The notes beneath the pieces are model-generated. The model saw nothing but the letters and a program-made list of their open reading frames with translations, searched no databases and was not told where the DNA came from. From CAXTTV01 sp964247295 (lineage in GTDB: Bacteria; Chloroflexota; Ktedonobacteria; Ktedonobacterales; Ktedonobacteraceae), in contig CAXTTV010000014.1 in NCBI GenBank assembly GCA_964247295.1, forward strand, positions 1 to 45,012: DNA of 45,012 nt, read 5' to 3'. Positions 6,989-17,840 of this stretch are shown here, one piece after another. The stretch's first letter is position 1; each line of letters begins with the position of its first letter. Made by a program: the position numbers and the translations under genes.

Positions 6989-9556
6989 CTACGATGGCCA
7001 TGGATGTGAACCACCCTGATTATCTACAGAGTGCTCAATCTCTTTTATCCACTTTTCGAGTCTTTCTGCCTTATAGTGTTTTATGTGCTTGAAAAGGGTC
7101 AAGCTGTCTTTTCCATATATCAGGGCCTGCTCTAATTGGTCATGCGCCTCTTCTACCCGAGCCAGTGCGTAGAGGGTGTGAGCCTTGATGTCGGAGTCAA
7201 GATCTGTATCCTGGAGGGCTTCATGTAAGGTTATTCGGGCCTGCTCTAATTGTTGTTGTTCCAGCAAGATTTTCCCCAGTCCAACACGTGCGGCTGCGAT
7301 GATCCTTTTGTATCCAATCTGTTGAGCCAATGTCAAAGCTTCTTGATAAGAGGCCCTGGCCTGATCTGTTCTCCCTTGTTTTCGAGACACTTCCGCGAGA
7401 TTATAGAGTATGTTGCAGATAAGAGATTGCTGTCCAATTTTGCGAGCTATCACGAGAGCTTCTTGATAATAGGTAATGGCCTGATCCCGATCCCTTTTTC
7501 GATTTGCGAGCACTCCCAGACCATTAAATAGCCGAACAATATTTTCTTGATGGCCCATCTGTTTCGCGAGTTGTAGCCCCTCAAGATAATAGGCTTCAGC
7601 CTTGTCATTTTTCCCCTGTCGTTCCGCAGCGGCTCCCAATCCGTTCCAGATACGACTGATCAATTCCCGCTGCCCACTCTGTTGAGCCAGCGTTAAGGCT
7701 TCCTGATAAGAGAGCTCGGCTTGCGAATAGTGCGATTTATAATGTCTCAAGAGACCCTGGTTATAGAGTAGGGGGCCAAGCTGTCCCTGGTTTTCACCTT
7801 TCTGAGCCAGTTCGAGGCCTGCCAGACAATATTTTTCGGCTTGCTCATAGTTGCCTTGCCGGATCTCAATGGTGCTTAACCCATGTAGAAAGGGAATGCT
7901 TTGCTCTTTATTGTTCTCCTGTCCAGTTCGCTGTAAGCCTTCCTGGTAACAGGTTCTGGCCTGTGTATAATTCCCCTGTCCCTCCGCCATTTCTCCTAAA
8001 TGCTTGAGAAGACCTATTTCGGCGAAGCGGTCATCAAAATTCTGGGCGGCCTGGATGGCTTGCTGCAAATAGTTCTCGGCTTGTTTATACCATCCCTGTG
8101 TTTTCCAGAATGGAACAAAGGAGAGGACCAGCTCGACAAACGTCGCTTTCTGCCCCTGGTTCCTGGAAATCTCTACTATCGACATAAGATTGCTATATTC
8201 TTCCTCGATCCCTTCTCTGTCTTCCGTATGCTGCTTTAACCAGGAGAGGGCATAGTTCATTAGGCGTTGCCATACTGCCTGGCGCTCATCATCTTTTAGC
8301 ATTGTACTGCGAGCATAGTCAGCAATGGTCTGATGTAAAGCGTATCGTCCTATCTCATAACATTCGACCAATCCTGTATCCAGCAGGTTTGTAAGAATCT
8401 CCTCAGTTTTGGGTATCAACGCGGATATCAATTCTTTGGAAATGCTGTTGGGTTTGGCGGGGAGAACCGCTAGATGTCGCAAAGCTTGTTGAGCAAGAGA
8501 AGAGAGCTGCTGAGCGCTTACCGCGATCACGGCTTCTAACGATATGGATTGCTCTGGAGGAAGGCTGGGATGATGCTCAACAAACGACTGCGGTTGCCTG
8601 ATATGTAGCAGGGCTGAGCGATCACGCAGTTGCTCAAGCGCGGTTTGCAACCGTCGAGGTTGCTTCATGTAATCATAGGGATAGAGGTGTTTGCCGATCA
8701 AAGTGAGGGCGAGAGGGAGCATGCCTACTTCCCGAACGAGTTGTTCGATAACTGCCGGCTGCTGTTCGGCCAGATGAGGCAGAAAATGTGTGAGCAATGC
8801 TTTGCCCTCAGAAGCTTCCAGTTCTGAAATATGGATGTGTTTTTGGATACCAGGTCCTGTTGTAAGGCCGGGGAAGCGGGTAGTCATCAAATGAGTGCAG
8901 TTCACTCCACCGACTTGAAGGGCCAATGCATCTTCAGCTTGCCAGACGTCATCAAGGATCAGCAGCAAGCGACGTGAGCCGATGTGGGACCGCAAAGCCT
9001 TCGCGAGAGAAAAATGATCTTGCAGGCTTTTCATTTTCTCCTGGGGTATCTGGAGAAGGTTTCCCCAGCGAGAGAGTTGCTCAAAAATATGAGGGTGAGG
9101 GCCCATACCAACCCAGAGGATGCCATCGGGGAAGTGTTGCTGGATGGCTGGATTACGGGTAAGCGCAAGCAGCAGGGTTGTTTTGCCCACGCCAGGGAGA
9201 CCATGAAGTATGAAGGTTGCTGCGCGAGGAGTGGCGCATACTTGCTGGGTTAGGGTATGCAGCAAGGCTTCTCGACCAATCAGGCCAGAGGATGGTAAGG
9301 CCTGATTTGGAAGCAGTGGATCGTATAAAGCGAACGATGCTGATTGAGGCTCCTCCGTCTGTCTCAATAGTCTAAGGGCCTGGGCATCTTTCTTAAATAA
9401 GGCGCAGATTTTCTCTCGGAAATAAAGAGAAGGAAGAACATTTCCTTGTTCCCAACGGCTAATAGAGATGGGGGTTGTTTCCAGCAATTCAGCAAGGCGT
9501 GATTGTGACCATCCACGTCGTTCGCGTTCAAGACGCAAAGGGGATTTCTCTGTCAT
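6989..9556 (-). CDS. XRE-NB-ARC-TPR STAND regulator, array copy A
   Basis: A full-length member of the array (855 residues from the preferred start). It has an XRE HTH at about 6-60 (GWSQSRLAELLETTPISISR), the linker DPLLPNQALPSSGLIGR, and an NB-ARC P-loop GLPGVGKTT at about 119-127. Walker B is LLLILDDVW near 197-205, followed by GMLPLALTLIGKHL and the MHD-like RYALHQTIADYA. About ten TPRs run from residue 470 to the end. Proteins with this layout are ATP-driven switches in which ligand binding to the repeats is thought to release the DNA-binding end. An ATG at 9562 is also in frame, but AAGGAG is nine bases from the ATG at 9556 and paralogue leaders align with that one. About 280 bp separate it from copy B, so it probably has its own promoter. 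Confidence 0.92.
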   Translation of the reverse strand: MTEKSPLRLERERRGWSQSRLAELLETTPISISRWEQGNVLPSLYFREKICALFKKDAQALRLLRQTEEPQSASFALYDPLLPNQALPSSGLIGREALLHTLTQQVCATPRAATFILHGLPGVGKTTLLLALTRNPAIQQHFPDGILWVGMGPHPHIFEQLSRWGNLLQIPQEKMKSLQDHFSLAKALRSHIGSRRLLLILDDVWQAEDALALQVGGVNCTHLMTTRFPGLTTGPGIQKHIHISELEASEGKALLTHFLPHLAEQQPAVIEQLVREVGMLPLALTLIGKHLYPYDYMKQPRRLQTALEQLRDRSALLHIRQPQSFVEHHPSLPPEQSISLEAVIAVSAQQLSSLAQQALRHLAVLPAKPNSISKELISALIPKTEEILTNLLDTGLVECYEIGRYALHQTIADYARSTMLKDDERQAVWQRLMNYALSWLKQHTEDREGIEEEYSNLMSIVEISRNQGQKATFVELVLSFVPFWKTQGWYKQAENYLQQAIQAAQNFDDRFAEIGLLKHLGEMAEGQGNYTQARTCYQEGLQRTGQENNKEQSIPFLHGLSTIEIRQGNYEQAEKYCLAGLELAQKGENQGQLGPLLYNQGLLRHYKSHYSQAELSYQEALTLAQQSGQRELISRIWNGLGAAAERQGKNDKAEAYYLEGLQLAKQMGHQENIVRLFNGLGVLANRKRDRDQAITYYQEALVIARKIGQQSLICNILYNLAEVSRKQGRTDQARASYQEALTLAQQIGYKRIIAAARVGLGKILLEQQQLEQARITLHEALQDTDLDSDIKAHTLYALARVEEAHDQLEQALIYGKDSLTLFKHIKHYKAERLEKWIKEIEHSVDNQGGSHPWPS

Positions 9557-9845
9557 TGACATAATCTCCTTTTATCTATAAAATTACACGGATGCGGACT
9601 TGATATGGTATCTGCTCCCTGGACCGACACCCAGACTACCCCCCTTTTTTATAGCATTTATTCTTTTTATGGTCTCTATTATCATATAACATATAGGATC
9701 ATAAAAACGTTTTTATAAACTATTTTCTTCTTGATTGTACGAACCTATTCCTCCACGCACGGAAAGACGCGAGCGACCATCCTGACGTGCTCAGTACAAA
9801 AAATCTTTTTTTTAGATGCTACTCTTCGTTAATGGATTTGGTTTT
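9557..9845. other. Spacer between array copies A and B
   Basis: About 290 bp of AT-rich DNA. It contains the AAGGAG site for copy A and, further upstream on the minus strand, an AT-rich stretch (9650-9730) likely to hold its promoter. No gene, and no TPR relic like that near 17900, was recognised. Confidence 0.4.
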
Positions 9846-12401
9846 TCAGGAAGGGGCATTTGTAGAAGCCTCAAGCTGCTTTACCCATTGAGAGATATCA
9901 TTTGTTCTATGGGATACAACCTGCTCATGCATCTTTAAACTTTCCCTCCCATACTCAAGCGCTTTGTTCAAATTATCGTGTATAGCCTCGATTTGAGACA
10001 GGCCGTAGAGCGCTTTAGAAATAGTTTCAACATCATCTTTTAGAACCGATGCAAGGGCTTCCTGAAAGAAAACTTCCGCTACCGTTGAGTTTTCATTCAT
10101 CAACTCGCATTCTCCCAAGCCTACCAGATTAGGTGAAACAAACGCTCGTTCGCCGGTCTCGCGGGCGATTTCAAGGGATTCCTGATAATACTTTTGAGCT
10201 TGCTCCCATTTTTTCAATCTTTGTACACTTTCCGCGAGATTGTGGAGTACATTGCAGATGAGAGAGGGAGCACCAATCTTTCGAGCTTGAGTTAAAGCTT
10301 GTTGATGGTAAATCGTAGCCTGCTCATAATCTCCACGTTCACAAGAGATAACCCCCAGCCCATTTAGCAGATCTGGGATAAATTCTTCGTGGTCGATTCG
10401 TTGGGCGAGCGTTAAACCTTCCAGAAAATATGTTTCGGCCTCCTTGTCGCGTCCTGCCAACCAGGTGACAGCTCCCAGATTATGATAGATCCGTACTGTG
10501 AGCTCCTGCTGTCTCGTTTGAATTGCCAGTGCCAGAGCTTTCTTATAATATGTTTCCGCTTCAGTAGAACGGTTTTGGAAATACAAGGAGATGGCCAAGC
10601 TATTCAATAAATCACCGAGCTGCTTGTCGTCCTGGGCCTTTTGAGCCAGCTCGATTCCTGAACGGGCGTACTGTTCAGCCTGCTCATAATTCCCCTGATG
10701 GTTCTCTATCCCCCCCAATCCGCCTAGAAAAAGGATGTATTCTTCCAAAACCTGTTCCTGCTGTGCCAATCGCATCCCATCTTGATAATACATGCGGGCC
10801 TGCTCATCTCTGGCCTGCCGACGGGCGATATCACCCAGGTACTGAAGGATGCGTATTCGCATTCTCTGATCCTTTTGTATTTGAGTGAGAGGAAAGACCT
10901 GTTGTAGTAAGCGATTGGCTTCTGAGTACCAGCCGCGCGAGAGCCAGAACGGCATCAAAGAGAATGCCAACGCAACAGGCTCTTTTGAGAGATTGAGTTG
11001 TATCGCGAGTTCGAGAGCGGCGAGCAGATTCGTATATTCGGGTTCAATCCCCTTATAATCCTCGGAGTGTTTCTCTAACCAGGAGAGAGCATACGAGACA
11101 AGGTTTTTTTTAGCCTGTTCCTGTCCGGTGTCTTCTAAAGATAGTGTGTTAGAGGCATAGTCGGCAATGGTTTTATGAAGTGTATAGCGGTTATCTCCGT
11201 AGTTTTCTACCAGTCCAGCATCCATCAATTCATTTAGTGCCTCCTCGGCATTGGGAGTAAGGGCCGTCGCCAGATCCTCGGGAAAGCTATTTGGTTTAGC
11301 AGGCACCAACGCTAGATAGCTCAGGGTCTTCCGAACATCTGGTGGAAGGTGTTGGATGCTCACCGCAATCACCGTCTCCAGGGAAAGTGGTTGCTCTGGA
11401 GGAATACTGGGGTGATGTTCGATTAAGGATTGTGGCTGGCTCAGGTGTAGTCGTGCCGAGCGATCGCGCAATTGCTTTAACATAGCATGCAGCCGGCGAT
11501 TTTGTTTAAGATAATCATAGGGGTGAAGATGCCTGCCGATCAGGGTGAGGGCCAGGGGTAGCATCCCTACCTCTCTAACCAGTTGCTCGATCATCTCTGG
11601 CTCCCGCTCCGCCAGATGAGGAAGAAAAATCTCTAGAAGCGCTTTCCCGTCAGTAACTTCCAATTCAGAGATACGGAGGGCGTGGTGAATGCTCAATTGG
11701 GTCGCGATCGTTGGGAAGCGAGTCGTAACCAGATGGGTACAGTTAGCTCCCCCAACCTGGAGTGCCAGGGCATCCTCGACCTGCCAGATGTCATCGATGA
11801 CCAGGAGCAGGCGACGCGATCCAATGTAAGATCGCAGTGTTTTTGCGAGGGAGGGAAGATCGGGTGAGCTGTGTATCTCTTTCTGTGGGACTCGCAAGAG
11901 ATTTCCCCAGCGAGAAAGATGTTTGACCAGATGTGGTTGGGGCCCCAGGCCCGCCCAGAGCACACCATCGGAAAAATACTGCTGGATTTCTGGGTTCTGG
12001 GTCAGTGCGAGCAGTAGAGTTGTTTTACCAACACCAGGAAGACCGTGAAGCGTGAGCGTTGAGGCATGCGGTTCCGTACAGAGTTGTTTGGTGAGCGAGT
12101 GAAGTATCGCATCTCGCCCGATCAGGCTGTCAGTTGGAAGGATTTGAGATGGAAGTAAGGGATCGTAGAGAGAGAAATCCTCTAATAGAGGAGGATCGAT
12201 GGTTTTAATGACTAGGCCCAGAGCCCGAGCATCTTTCTCAAAAAGAGAGCAGAGCTTCTCACGGAAATAGAGAGAGGGAAGCACTTTTCCTTGCTCCCAC
12301 CGCTTAACAGAGAGCTCACTCGTTCCAAGAAGTTTCGCCAGTAGGGCTTGTGACCAGCCGCGTTGTTCTCGTTCAAGGCGTAAAAGAGATTTCTGGGTCA
12401 T
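9846..12401 (-). CDS. XRE-NB-ARC-TPR STAND regulator, array copy B
   Basis: 851 residues. The HTH at 5-60 differs in its recognition helix from the other copies (GTSELSVKRWEQG, where others have SISRWE), so it may read a different operator. P-loop GLPGVGKTT is at 120-128, Walker B LLLVIDDIW at 198-206, then GMLPLALTLIGRHL, a NRYTLHKTIADYA motif, and TPRs from about 465. The start ATG directly follows the stop codon of copy C (TAG then ATG, same reading frame) and has AAAGGAAC as ribosome-binding site inside the end of copy C. It is therefore co-transcribed and probably translationally coupled with copy C. It ends FQEALASVLKDDVE... through to EASTNAPS with no truncation. Confidence 0.92.
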   Translation of the reverse strand: MTQKSLLRLEREQRGWSQALLAKLLGTSELSVKRWEQGKVLPSLYFREKLCSLFEKDARALGLVIKTIDPPLLEDFSLYDPLLPSQILPTDSLIGRDAILHSLTKQLCTEPHASTLTLHGLPGVGKTTLLLALTQNPEIQQYFSDGVLWAGLGPQPHLVKHLSRWGNLLRVPQKEIHSSPDLPSLAKTLRSYIGSRRLLLVIDDIWQVEDALALQVGGANCTHLVTTRFPTIATQLSIHHALRISELEVTDGKALLEIFLPHLAEREPEMIEQLVREVGMLPLALTLIGRHLHPYDYLKQNRRLHAMLKQLRDRSARLHLSQPQSLIEHHPSIPPEQPLSLETVIAVSIQHLPPDVRKTLSYLALVPAKPNSFPEDLATALTPNAEEALNELMDAGLVENYGDNRYTLHKTIADYASNTLSLEDTGQEQAKKNLVSYALSWLEKHSEDYKGIEPEYTNLLAALELAIQLNLSKEPVALAFSLMPFWLSRGWYSEANRLLQQVFPLTQIQKDQRMRIRILQYLGDIARRQARDEQARMYYQDGMRLAQQEQVLEEYILFLGGLGGIENHQGNYEQAEQYARSGIELAQKAQDDKQLGDLLNSLAISLYFQNRSTEAETYYKKALALAIQTRQQELTVRIYHNLGAVTWLAGRDKEAETYFLEGLTLAQRIDHEEFIPDLLNGLGVISCERGDYEQATIYHQQALTQARKIGAPSLICNVLHNLAESVQRLKKWEQAQKYYQESLEIARETGERAFVSPNLVGLGECELMNENSTVAEVFFQEALASVLKDDVETISKALYGLSQIEAIHDNLNKALEYGRESLKMHEQVVSHRTNDISQWVKQLEASTNAPS

Positions 12402-15028
12402 CTAATGTTCCTTTTGTGTATTCCCTTTTTGAGGAGTCTCTGCCGCTAACTCTTCAAGCTGCTTTACCCACTCCGGGATCTCGTTTGTTGTAGAAAAACG
12501 GATCTGTTCATGTATTTTTAAGCTTTCTCGTGCGTACTCCTGAGCTTTTTCCATACGTTTGTGCGCTGCCTCGATCTGAGATAAACCGTAAAGGGCCTTT
12601 GCTCTGGCATTCAGGTCGGTCTCAGGAGCCAGTGTGAGCGTCTCGTTAAAAAAAGCTTGTGCCTGCTTCTCGTTTCCTTTCTGTAATTCGATTCTTCCAA
12701 GTTCTACAAGATTGAGGGTAAGAAAGAATTTATAGTCAGTCTCGCGAGAGATATTCAGGGATTCCCGACAGTAGTCTTCAGCCTGCTCCCATTTTCCTAA
12801 AGTTGCTGAGACTACACCAAGATTATAGAGGATATTACACGTCACAGACCGACTGTCGATCTGACGAGCCAGAGCTAATGATTGTTGATAATACTCTGAG
12901 GCCTGTAGATAATTTTCAGCATGGTCAAAGACGACCCCGATTCCATTAAGCAAGCGAATAATATATTCTCGATGACCGATTTCACGCGCGAGGGCCAGCC
13001 CTTGTTGATAGTAGTCGATAGCTTNNNNNNNNNNNNNNNNNNNNNNNNNNNNNNNNNNNNNNNNNNNNCCTGATGACGTGGGAGCGTTTCTCCAACTGCG
13101 GACCCTAATCCATTGTAGGCCCGAATAATTAGTTCTGGCTCCCCCACCTCTTGAGCGAGCTGCAAGGCTTCTCTATAGGTAGTTTCAGCCTGAGAATGGT
13201 GGTTCTGGCACTCATAGATGATGCCCAGATCAATCAAGAGCATACTTAATTGCTTGTGATTTTGAGCCTGACGCGCCAGTACGCTCCCTAAAAGAGCGTA
13301 CTCCTCTGCCTGATTATAGTTGCCAGCGTGAATCTCAATTAAACTTAGCCCTTCTAGAAAGGGAATATTCTCCATTGGGACATTTTCCTGTCGCGTGAGA
13401 TTCATTCCGTCGCGATAATACATTCTGGCTTGTTCAGATTTAACCTGATAGACAGCGACTTCTCCCAGGGCTTGCAAGAGGTGGATCTCCAATATTCGAT
13501 CTTGAAGCTTTTGAGCAAGTGGAAAGGCCTCTTGCAGTAATTGGTTTGCTTCTGTGTAGTGGCCCCGTGCCAGCCAGAAAGGCATCAAAGAAAGTACTAT
13601 TTGCACCGGTTCTTTTCGCGTCTGGCGTTGCATCGCGATAGAGAGCGCAGCGAAAAGATTCGTATATTCTTGATCGATCAGCTTGTAGTCCTGGGAGTGT
13701 TGTTCTATCCAGGAAAGCGTATAGTGGATCAGGCGTATTTGTGCCTGTGACAGCTCTTCTTCTTGTATAGATGCCATATTGGAAGCGTAGTCAACAATTG
13801 TTTGATGGATCGTATAGCGATCGGCTCCATAGCTTTCGATCATTCCGAGATCCATCAATTCATTGAGGATCTCTTCGGCGTTGGGGATGAGGGCAGTCAC
13901 CAGTTCGTCGGAGAAGCTGTTGGGTTTGGCTGGTATCAGTGCCAGGCAGCGGAGGGCGCGTTGCGCGCCAGGGGAGAGATGCTGCACACTGATAGAAATG
14001 ATTGCCCCCAGTGAGAGAGGCTGTTCTGGCGGAAGGCTAGGATGATGCTCGACGAGAGACTGTGGTTGACTGAAATTCATACGTGCCGAGCGGTCACGCA
14101 CCTGTTGAAGTGCCGCATACAGCCTTTGTGGTTGCTTCAGATAATCATAGGAGAAGAGATGTTTCCCAATCAAGTTGAGTGCCAGGGGCAGCATTCCCAC
14201 CTCTTGAACAAGCTGTTCGATGATCTGAGGATTTTGTTCCATAAGATGAGGAAGAAAGAATGCCAGAAGAGCTTTCCCCTCCTCCGCTTCCAGCTCGGAG
14301 ATATGAACGGCATGTTGCATGCTTATCTGCATCGCGAGATTGGGGAAGCGAGTGGTGATTAGATGAGTGCAGTTCACCCCACCGATCTGCAAAGCAAGAG
14401 CATCCTCGATCTGCCAGATATCATCGAGCACTAGGAGCAGATGTCGTGAGCCGATACGGGCTCGTAAGACTTTGGCGAGGGTAGCGTGATCGCGCACATT
14501 TTGTAGTTCCTCCCTGGGGATCTGCAAAAGGCTTCCCCAGCGAGAGAGGTGCTCAAGAAGGCGGGGATGAGGACCCAGGCCGGCCCAGAGAATGCCGTCA
14601 AAGAACTTTTGATGAATTTCTGGCATTCGGGAAAGTGCGAGCAAAAGCGTTGTTTTGCCCACACCAGGAAGTCCGTAGAGAGTGAGGGTGATAGGGTGAG
14701 GCCCGGCACAGATCCTTTGCGTGAGCGAATGGAGTAAGGAGTCACGTCCGATCAGGCCGGTAGATGGAAGAATTTGAGATGGAAGGAGTGGGTCGTTAAG
14801 GGCTACGGGCTTTGATTGAGTTGTGATTGTCTTTGTGGTCAGGCCGAGATCTTGAGCATCCTTTTCAAAGAGTGTGCAGAGCTTTTCCCGAAAATAAAGA
14901 GAGGGAAACACTGTGCCGCGCTCCCAACGACTGATCGAGAGCGGACTGGTCCCCAGAAGTTCGGCGAGCCGATTCTGTGACCAACCCCGCTTCTTTCGCG
15001 CTACACGCAATGGGGAATGCTTGCTCAT
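12402..15028 (-). CDS. XRE-NB-ARC-TPR STAND regulator, array copy C (interrupted by an assembly gap)
   Basis: One gene of about 875 residues that appears as two open frames only because 44 N bases (13025-13068) interrupt the TPR region. The coding sense runs into the gap from NGLGSAVGETLPRHQ and resumes at LLNGIGVVFDHAENY, one full TPR later in the paralogues. The total length is not a multiple of three, so the gap should be 42 or 45 bases or similar. HTH at 4-58, P-loop GLPGVGKTT at 119-127, Walker B LLLVLDDIW. The frame stays open upstream to 15187, but homology starts at MSKHSPLRVARKKRGWSQ (ATG 15028). GGAG directly abuts this ATG and AAGGAAGGA lies 12 bases away, so a TTG two codons earlier is also possible. 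The stop touches the start of copy B. Confidence 0.88.
13025..13068. other. Assembly gap (44 N)
   Basis: A run of 44 undetermined bases inside the TPR-coding part of copy C. Repeated TPR sequence shared with neighbouring paralogues probably defeated assembly. The stated size is out of frame with the gene. Confidence 0.95.
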
Positions 15029-15143
15029 CTCCAAAAAAGTTCCTTCCTTAAAATATATCGCACAACCTTTGTTTGTTAAACAGGATTGTTTGAACAGGAG
15101 CATCGAGTTCGCTTTGATGTTGTGGAATATCCCAATGTTTCTA

Positions 15144-17681
15144 TTATAAAGAATTCTTAATATTTTTAAACCATTGGGGAATCTCATTGGTTTTGTGGTG
15201 TGGGATCTGGTCGTGCATTTCTACACTTTTTTTCCCATACTCGATAGCTTTCTGTTTATTCTTTTGGGCATCTTCGATCCGGGCCAGGCCATAGAACGCC
15301 CGTGAAGTAGCTTCAAAGTCATTGCTAAGAGCGCAATCGAGCGCTTCCAGGAACAGGGCTCCGGCCTGTGGATAATGGTGTTTCGCCAGTTCGATTTCTC
15401 CCAGTCCAGCCAGATCCAGGGCAATAAAACATTGATAGTTAATCTCGCGAGAGAGCTCAAGGGATTCGCGGTAGAAAGTACTAGCCTGCTCAGGTGTTTT
15501 TAGGAGTTCCGAGACTTTCCCAAGATTAAAAAGGATATTACAGGTAAGGGAGCGAGAGCCAATCTGGCGGGCTGGAAGTAAAGCCTTTTGATAGTACCTG
15601 TATGCCTGTGTATGGTCTCCGCGTTGACTAGAGATGACCCCCAATCCGTTGAGAAGGCGCAATGTGAGTTCTTGATGTCCAATCGCTTGCGACAGCTTCA
15701 TCCCCTTCTGGTAGTAAGCCTCGGCCTCATCATAGAACTCATGTAAGCTTGCCAAAGCTCCCAATCCATTATAGATGCGAATGATCAGCTCTTGTTGCCC
15801 CGTCTGTTGAGCAAGGGGAAGGGCTTCTTTAAACGTAGCTTCGGCCTCAGCAATGCGGTTTTGATAGTCCAGCACAATGCCAAGATGGGTGAGTAACATA
15901 CTGAGTTGCTTATGATCTCCAGCCTGTTGAGCCACTGCGATCGCCGTTCGACAGTATTTCTCAGCTTGCTCATAGTTCCCATAACGGCATTCGATCACAT
16001 TCAAGCCTTTTAGAAAAGGAATGCTCTCTGTTCGTAATGGTGTTTGTTGGACAAGATCCATCCCCTTCTGATAATAGGCTTTCGCCTGCTCGTTATTGGC
16101 CTGACGTTCAGCGATATCGCCCAGGGATTGAAGAATATAAATTTCCGCTTTATGGTCCTGTCGTTTTTGCCCAAGGAGAAGCGTCTGTTGCAAAAAACGG
16201 TTGGCCTCTGAATACCAGCCGCGCACCAACCAGAATGGCATTAAAGAGTGTACTAACTGGATCGACTCCGCGTCTTGCTGCTGATGCTGGATCGCGATCT
16301 CAAGTGCGGTAAGCAGATTACGGTATTCGTAGTCAATCAGCTCATAGTCCTCTGAGTGTTGGCTTATCCAGGAAAGGTTATAGGTTATCAGGCGTATTTT
16401 TGCTTGCTCCTGGTCTCCTATGTTCATGGTAGAGGCATAGTCAACAATTGTTTGATGGATGGTATATCGGTCGGCATCATAGCTTTCGACCAACCCGGCA
16501 TCTATCAAATCATTCAGAACCTCCTCATCGTCAGGAGTCAGAGCTGTTACCAATTCGTCTGAGAAGCTATTGGGTTTGGCTGGGAGCATCGCCAGATGTT
16601 GGAGAGTTTTTTGGGCAGCAGGTGAGAGATAGTGGATACTTACCGCAATCACCGTTTCTAAGGAGAGGGGTTGCTCTGGTGGGATGCTGGGATGATGTTC
16701 GACAAGGGATTGGGGACGACTCAGGTGCATGCGAGTGGAGCGGTCACGCAGGTGCTGGAGCTCTGTATGTAGACGCCGCGTCTGTTGCAAATAGTCATAG
16801 GGATAGAGATGTTTACCAATGAGAGTTAGTGCCAGAGGTAGCATCCCTACATCCTGAGCCAGTTGCTCAATGGTCTCAGGTTCCTGCTCCGCCAGATTGG
16901 GGAGAAAGTGGGTAAGAAGAGTTTTGCCCTCTGTAGCTTGCAATTCAGAAACGCGCAACGTGTATTCCATACTGATCTGTGCCGCGATATTTGGGAAGCG
17001 AGTGGTAATGAGATGAGTACAGTTGACTCCTCCAACCTGAAGAGTGAGGGCATCTTCGATCTTCCAGATGTCGTCAATGACCAGGAGCAAGCGCCGCGAG
17101 CCGATATGAGAGCGCAACGCCTTCGCGAGTGCCGGGTGGTGGTGGAGTCCTTGTAGTTCTTCCTGGGGGATCTGTAAAAGGCTTCCCCAGCGGGAAAGGT
17201 GCTCAAGAAGATGGGGATGAGGACCCAGGCCGGCCCAGAGAATACCATCAGAAAAATAGTGTTTGATCTCTGGGATCTGGGTTAACGCGATTAACAATGT
17301 GGTTTTACCCACACCTGGAAGCCCATAGAGGGTAAAGGTGGAAGGTTGGGAAGCTGAACAGAGTTCCTCGGTGAGAGATTGGAGTATAGCTTCTCGTCCA
17401 ACCAGACCGGTGGATGGCAGAATTTGAGTTGGGAGCAGTGGATCATATAGGGAAGTGGGTCTTGGTTGAACTTCGATTGCCTGCGAGATGAAGCCAAGAG
17501 CCCGAGCATCTTGCTCAAAAAGCGTACAAAGCTTTTCACGAAAGTAGGGAGAGGGGAGCACAGTCCCACGCTCCCAACGACTGATCGAGAGCGTACTGGT
17601 TCCTACTAACGCAGCCAGTCGGGCCTGGGACCAACCACGTTGTGTTCGAGCCATCCGTAGCGAGGACGAATTTTTCATCAT
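15144..17681 (-). CDS. XRE-NB-ARC-TPR STAND regulator, array copy D
   Basis: 845 residues, complete. It has an HTH at 7-61 (GWSQARLAALVGTSTLSISR), linker DPLLPTQILPSTGLVGR, P-loop GLPGVGKTT at 120-128, Walker B LLLVIDDIW, GMLPLALTLIGKHL, the conserved EHHPSIPPEQPLSLETVIAVS block, RYTIHQTIVDYA, then TPRs to a short lysine/asparagine-rich end (WFKNIKNSL). Two adjacent ATGs follow an AGAGG site; the leader aligns with those of copies A and E. Copy C begins 115 bp downstream, and a TATAAT just after this stop could serve as its promoter element. Its C-terminus is shorter than those of copies A and E. Confidence 0.92.
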   Translation of the reverse strand: MMKNSSSLRMARTQRGWSQARLAALVGTSTLSISRWERGTVLPSPYFREKLCTLFEQDARALGFISQAIEVQPRPTSLYDPLLPTQILPSTGLVGREAILQSLTEELCSASQPSTFTLYGLPGVGKTTLLIALTQIPEIKHYFSDGILWAGLGPHPHLLEHLSRWGSLLQIPQEELQGLHHHPALAKALRSHIGSRRLLLVIDDIWKIEDALTLQVGGVNCTHLITTRFPNIAAQISMEYTLRVSELQATEGKTLLTHFLPNLAEQEPETIEQLAQDVGMLPLALTLIGKHLYPYDYLQQTRRLHTELQHLRDRSTRMHLSRPQSLVEHHPSIPPEQPLSLETVIAVSIHYLSPAAQKTLQHLAMLPAKPNSFSDELVTALTPDDEEVLNDLIDAGLVESYDADRYTIHQTIVDYASTMNIGDQEQAKIRLITYNLSWISQHSEDYELIDYEYRNLLTALEIAIQHQQQDAESIQLVHSLMPFWLVRGWYSEANRFLQQTLLLGQKRQDHKAEIYILQSLGDIAERQANNEQAKAYYQKGMDLVQQTPLRTESIPFLKGLNVIECRYGNYEQAEKYCRTAIAVAQQAGDHKQLSMLLTHLGIVLDYQNRIAEAEATFKEALPLAQQTGQQELIIRIYNGLGALASLHEFYDEAEAYYQKGMKLSQAIGHQELTLRLLNGLGVISSQRGDHTQAYRYYQKALLPARQIGSRSLTCNILFNLGKVSELLKTPEQASTFYRESLELSREINYQCFIALDLAGLGEIELAKHHYPQAGALFLEALDCALSNDFEATSRAFYGLARIEDAQKNKQKAIEYGKKSVEMHDQIPHHKTNEIPQWFKNIKNSL

Positions 17682-17840
17682 CGAAATAACCTCTTTCTAT
17701 TTTACTCTCTTTTTGGTTGATACTGGTTATCACATTGGGCATCAATATCTCTAATACATCCGAGGTTCAGTTTCTTTCTGATCTCTTTACGAACATGGCT
17801 TTGAGTTGTTTTACCTACTTCCTAATAATGCTATTATCAG

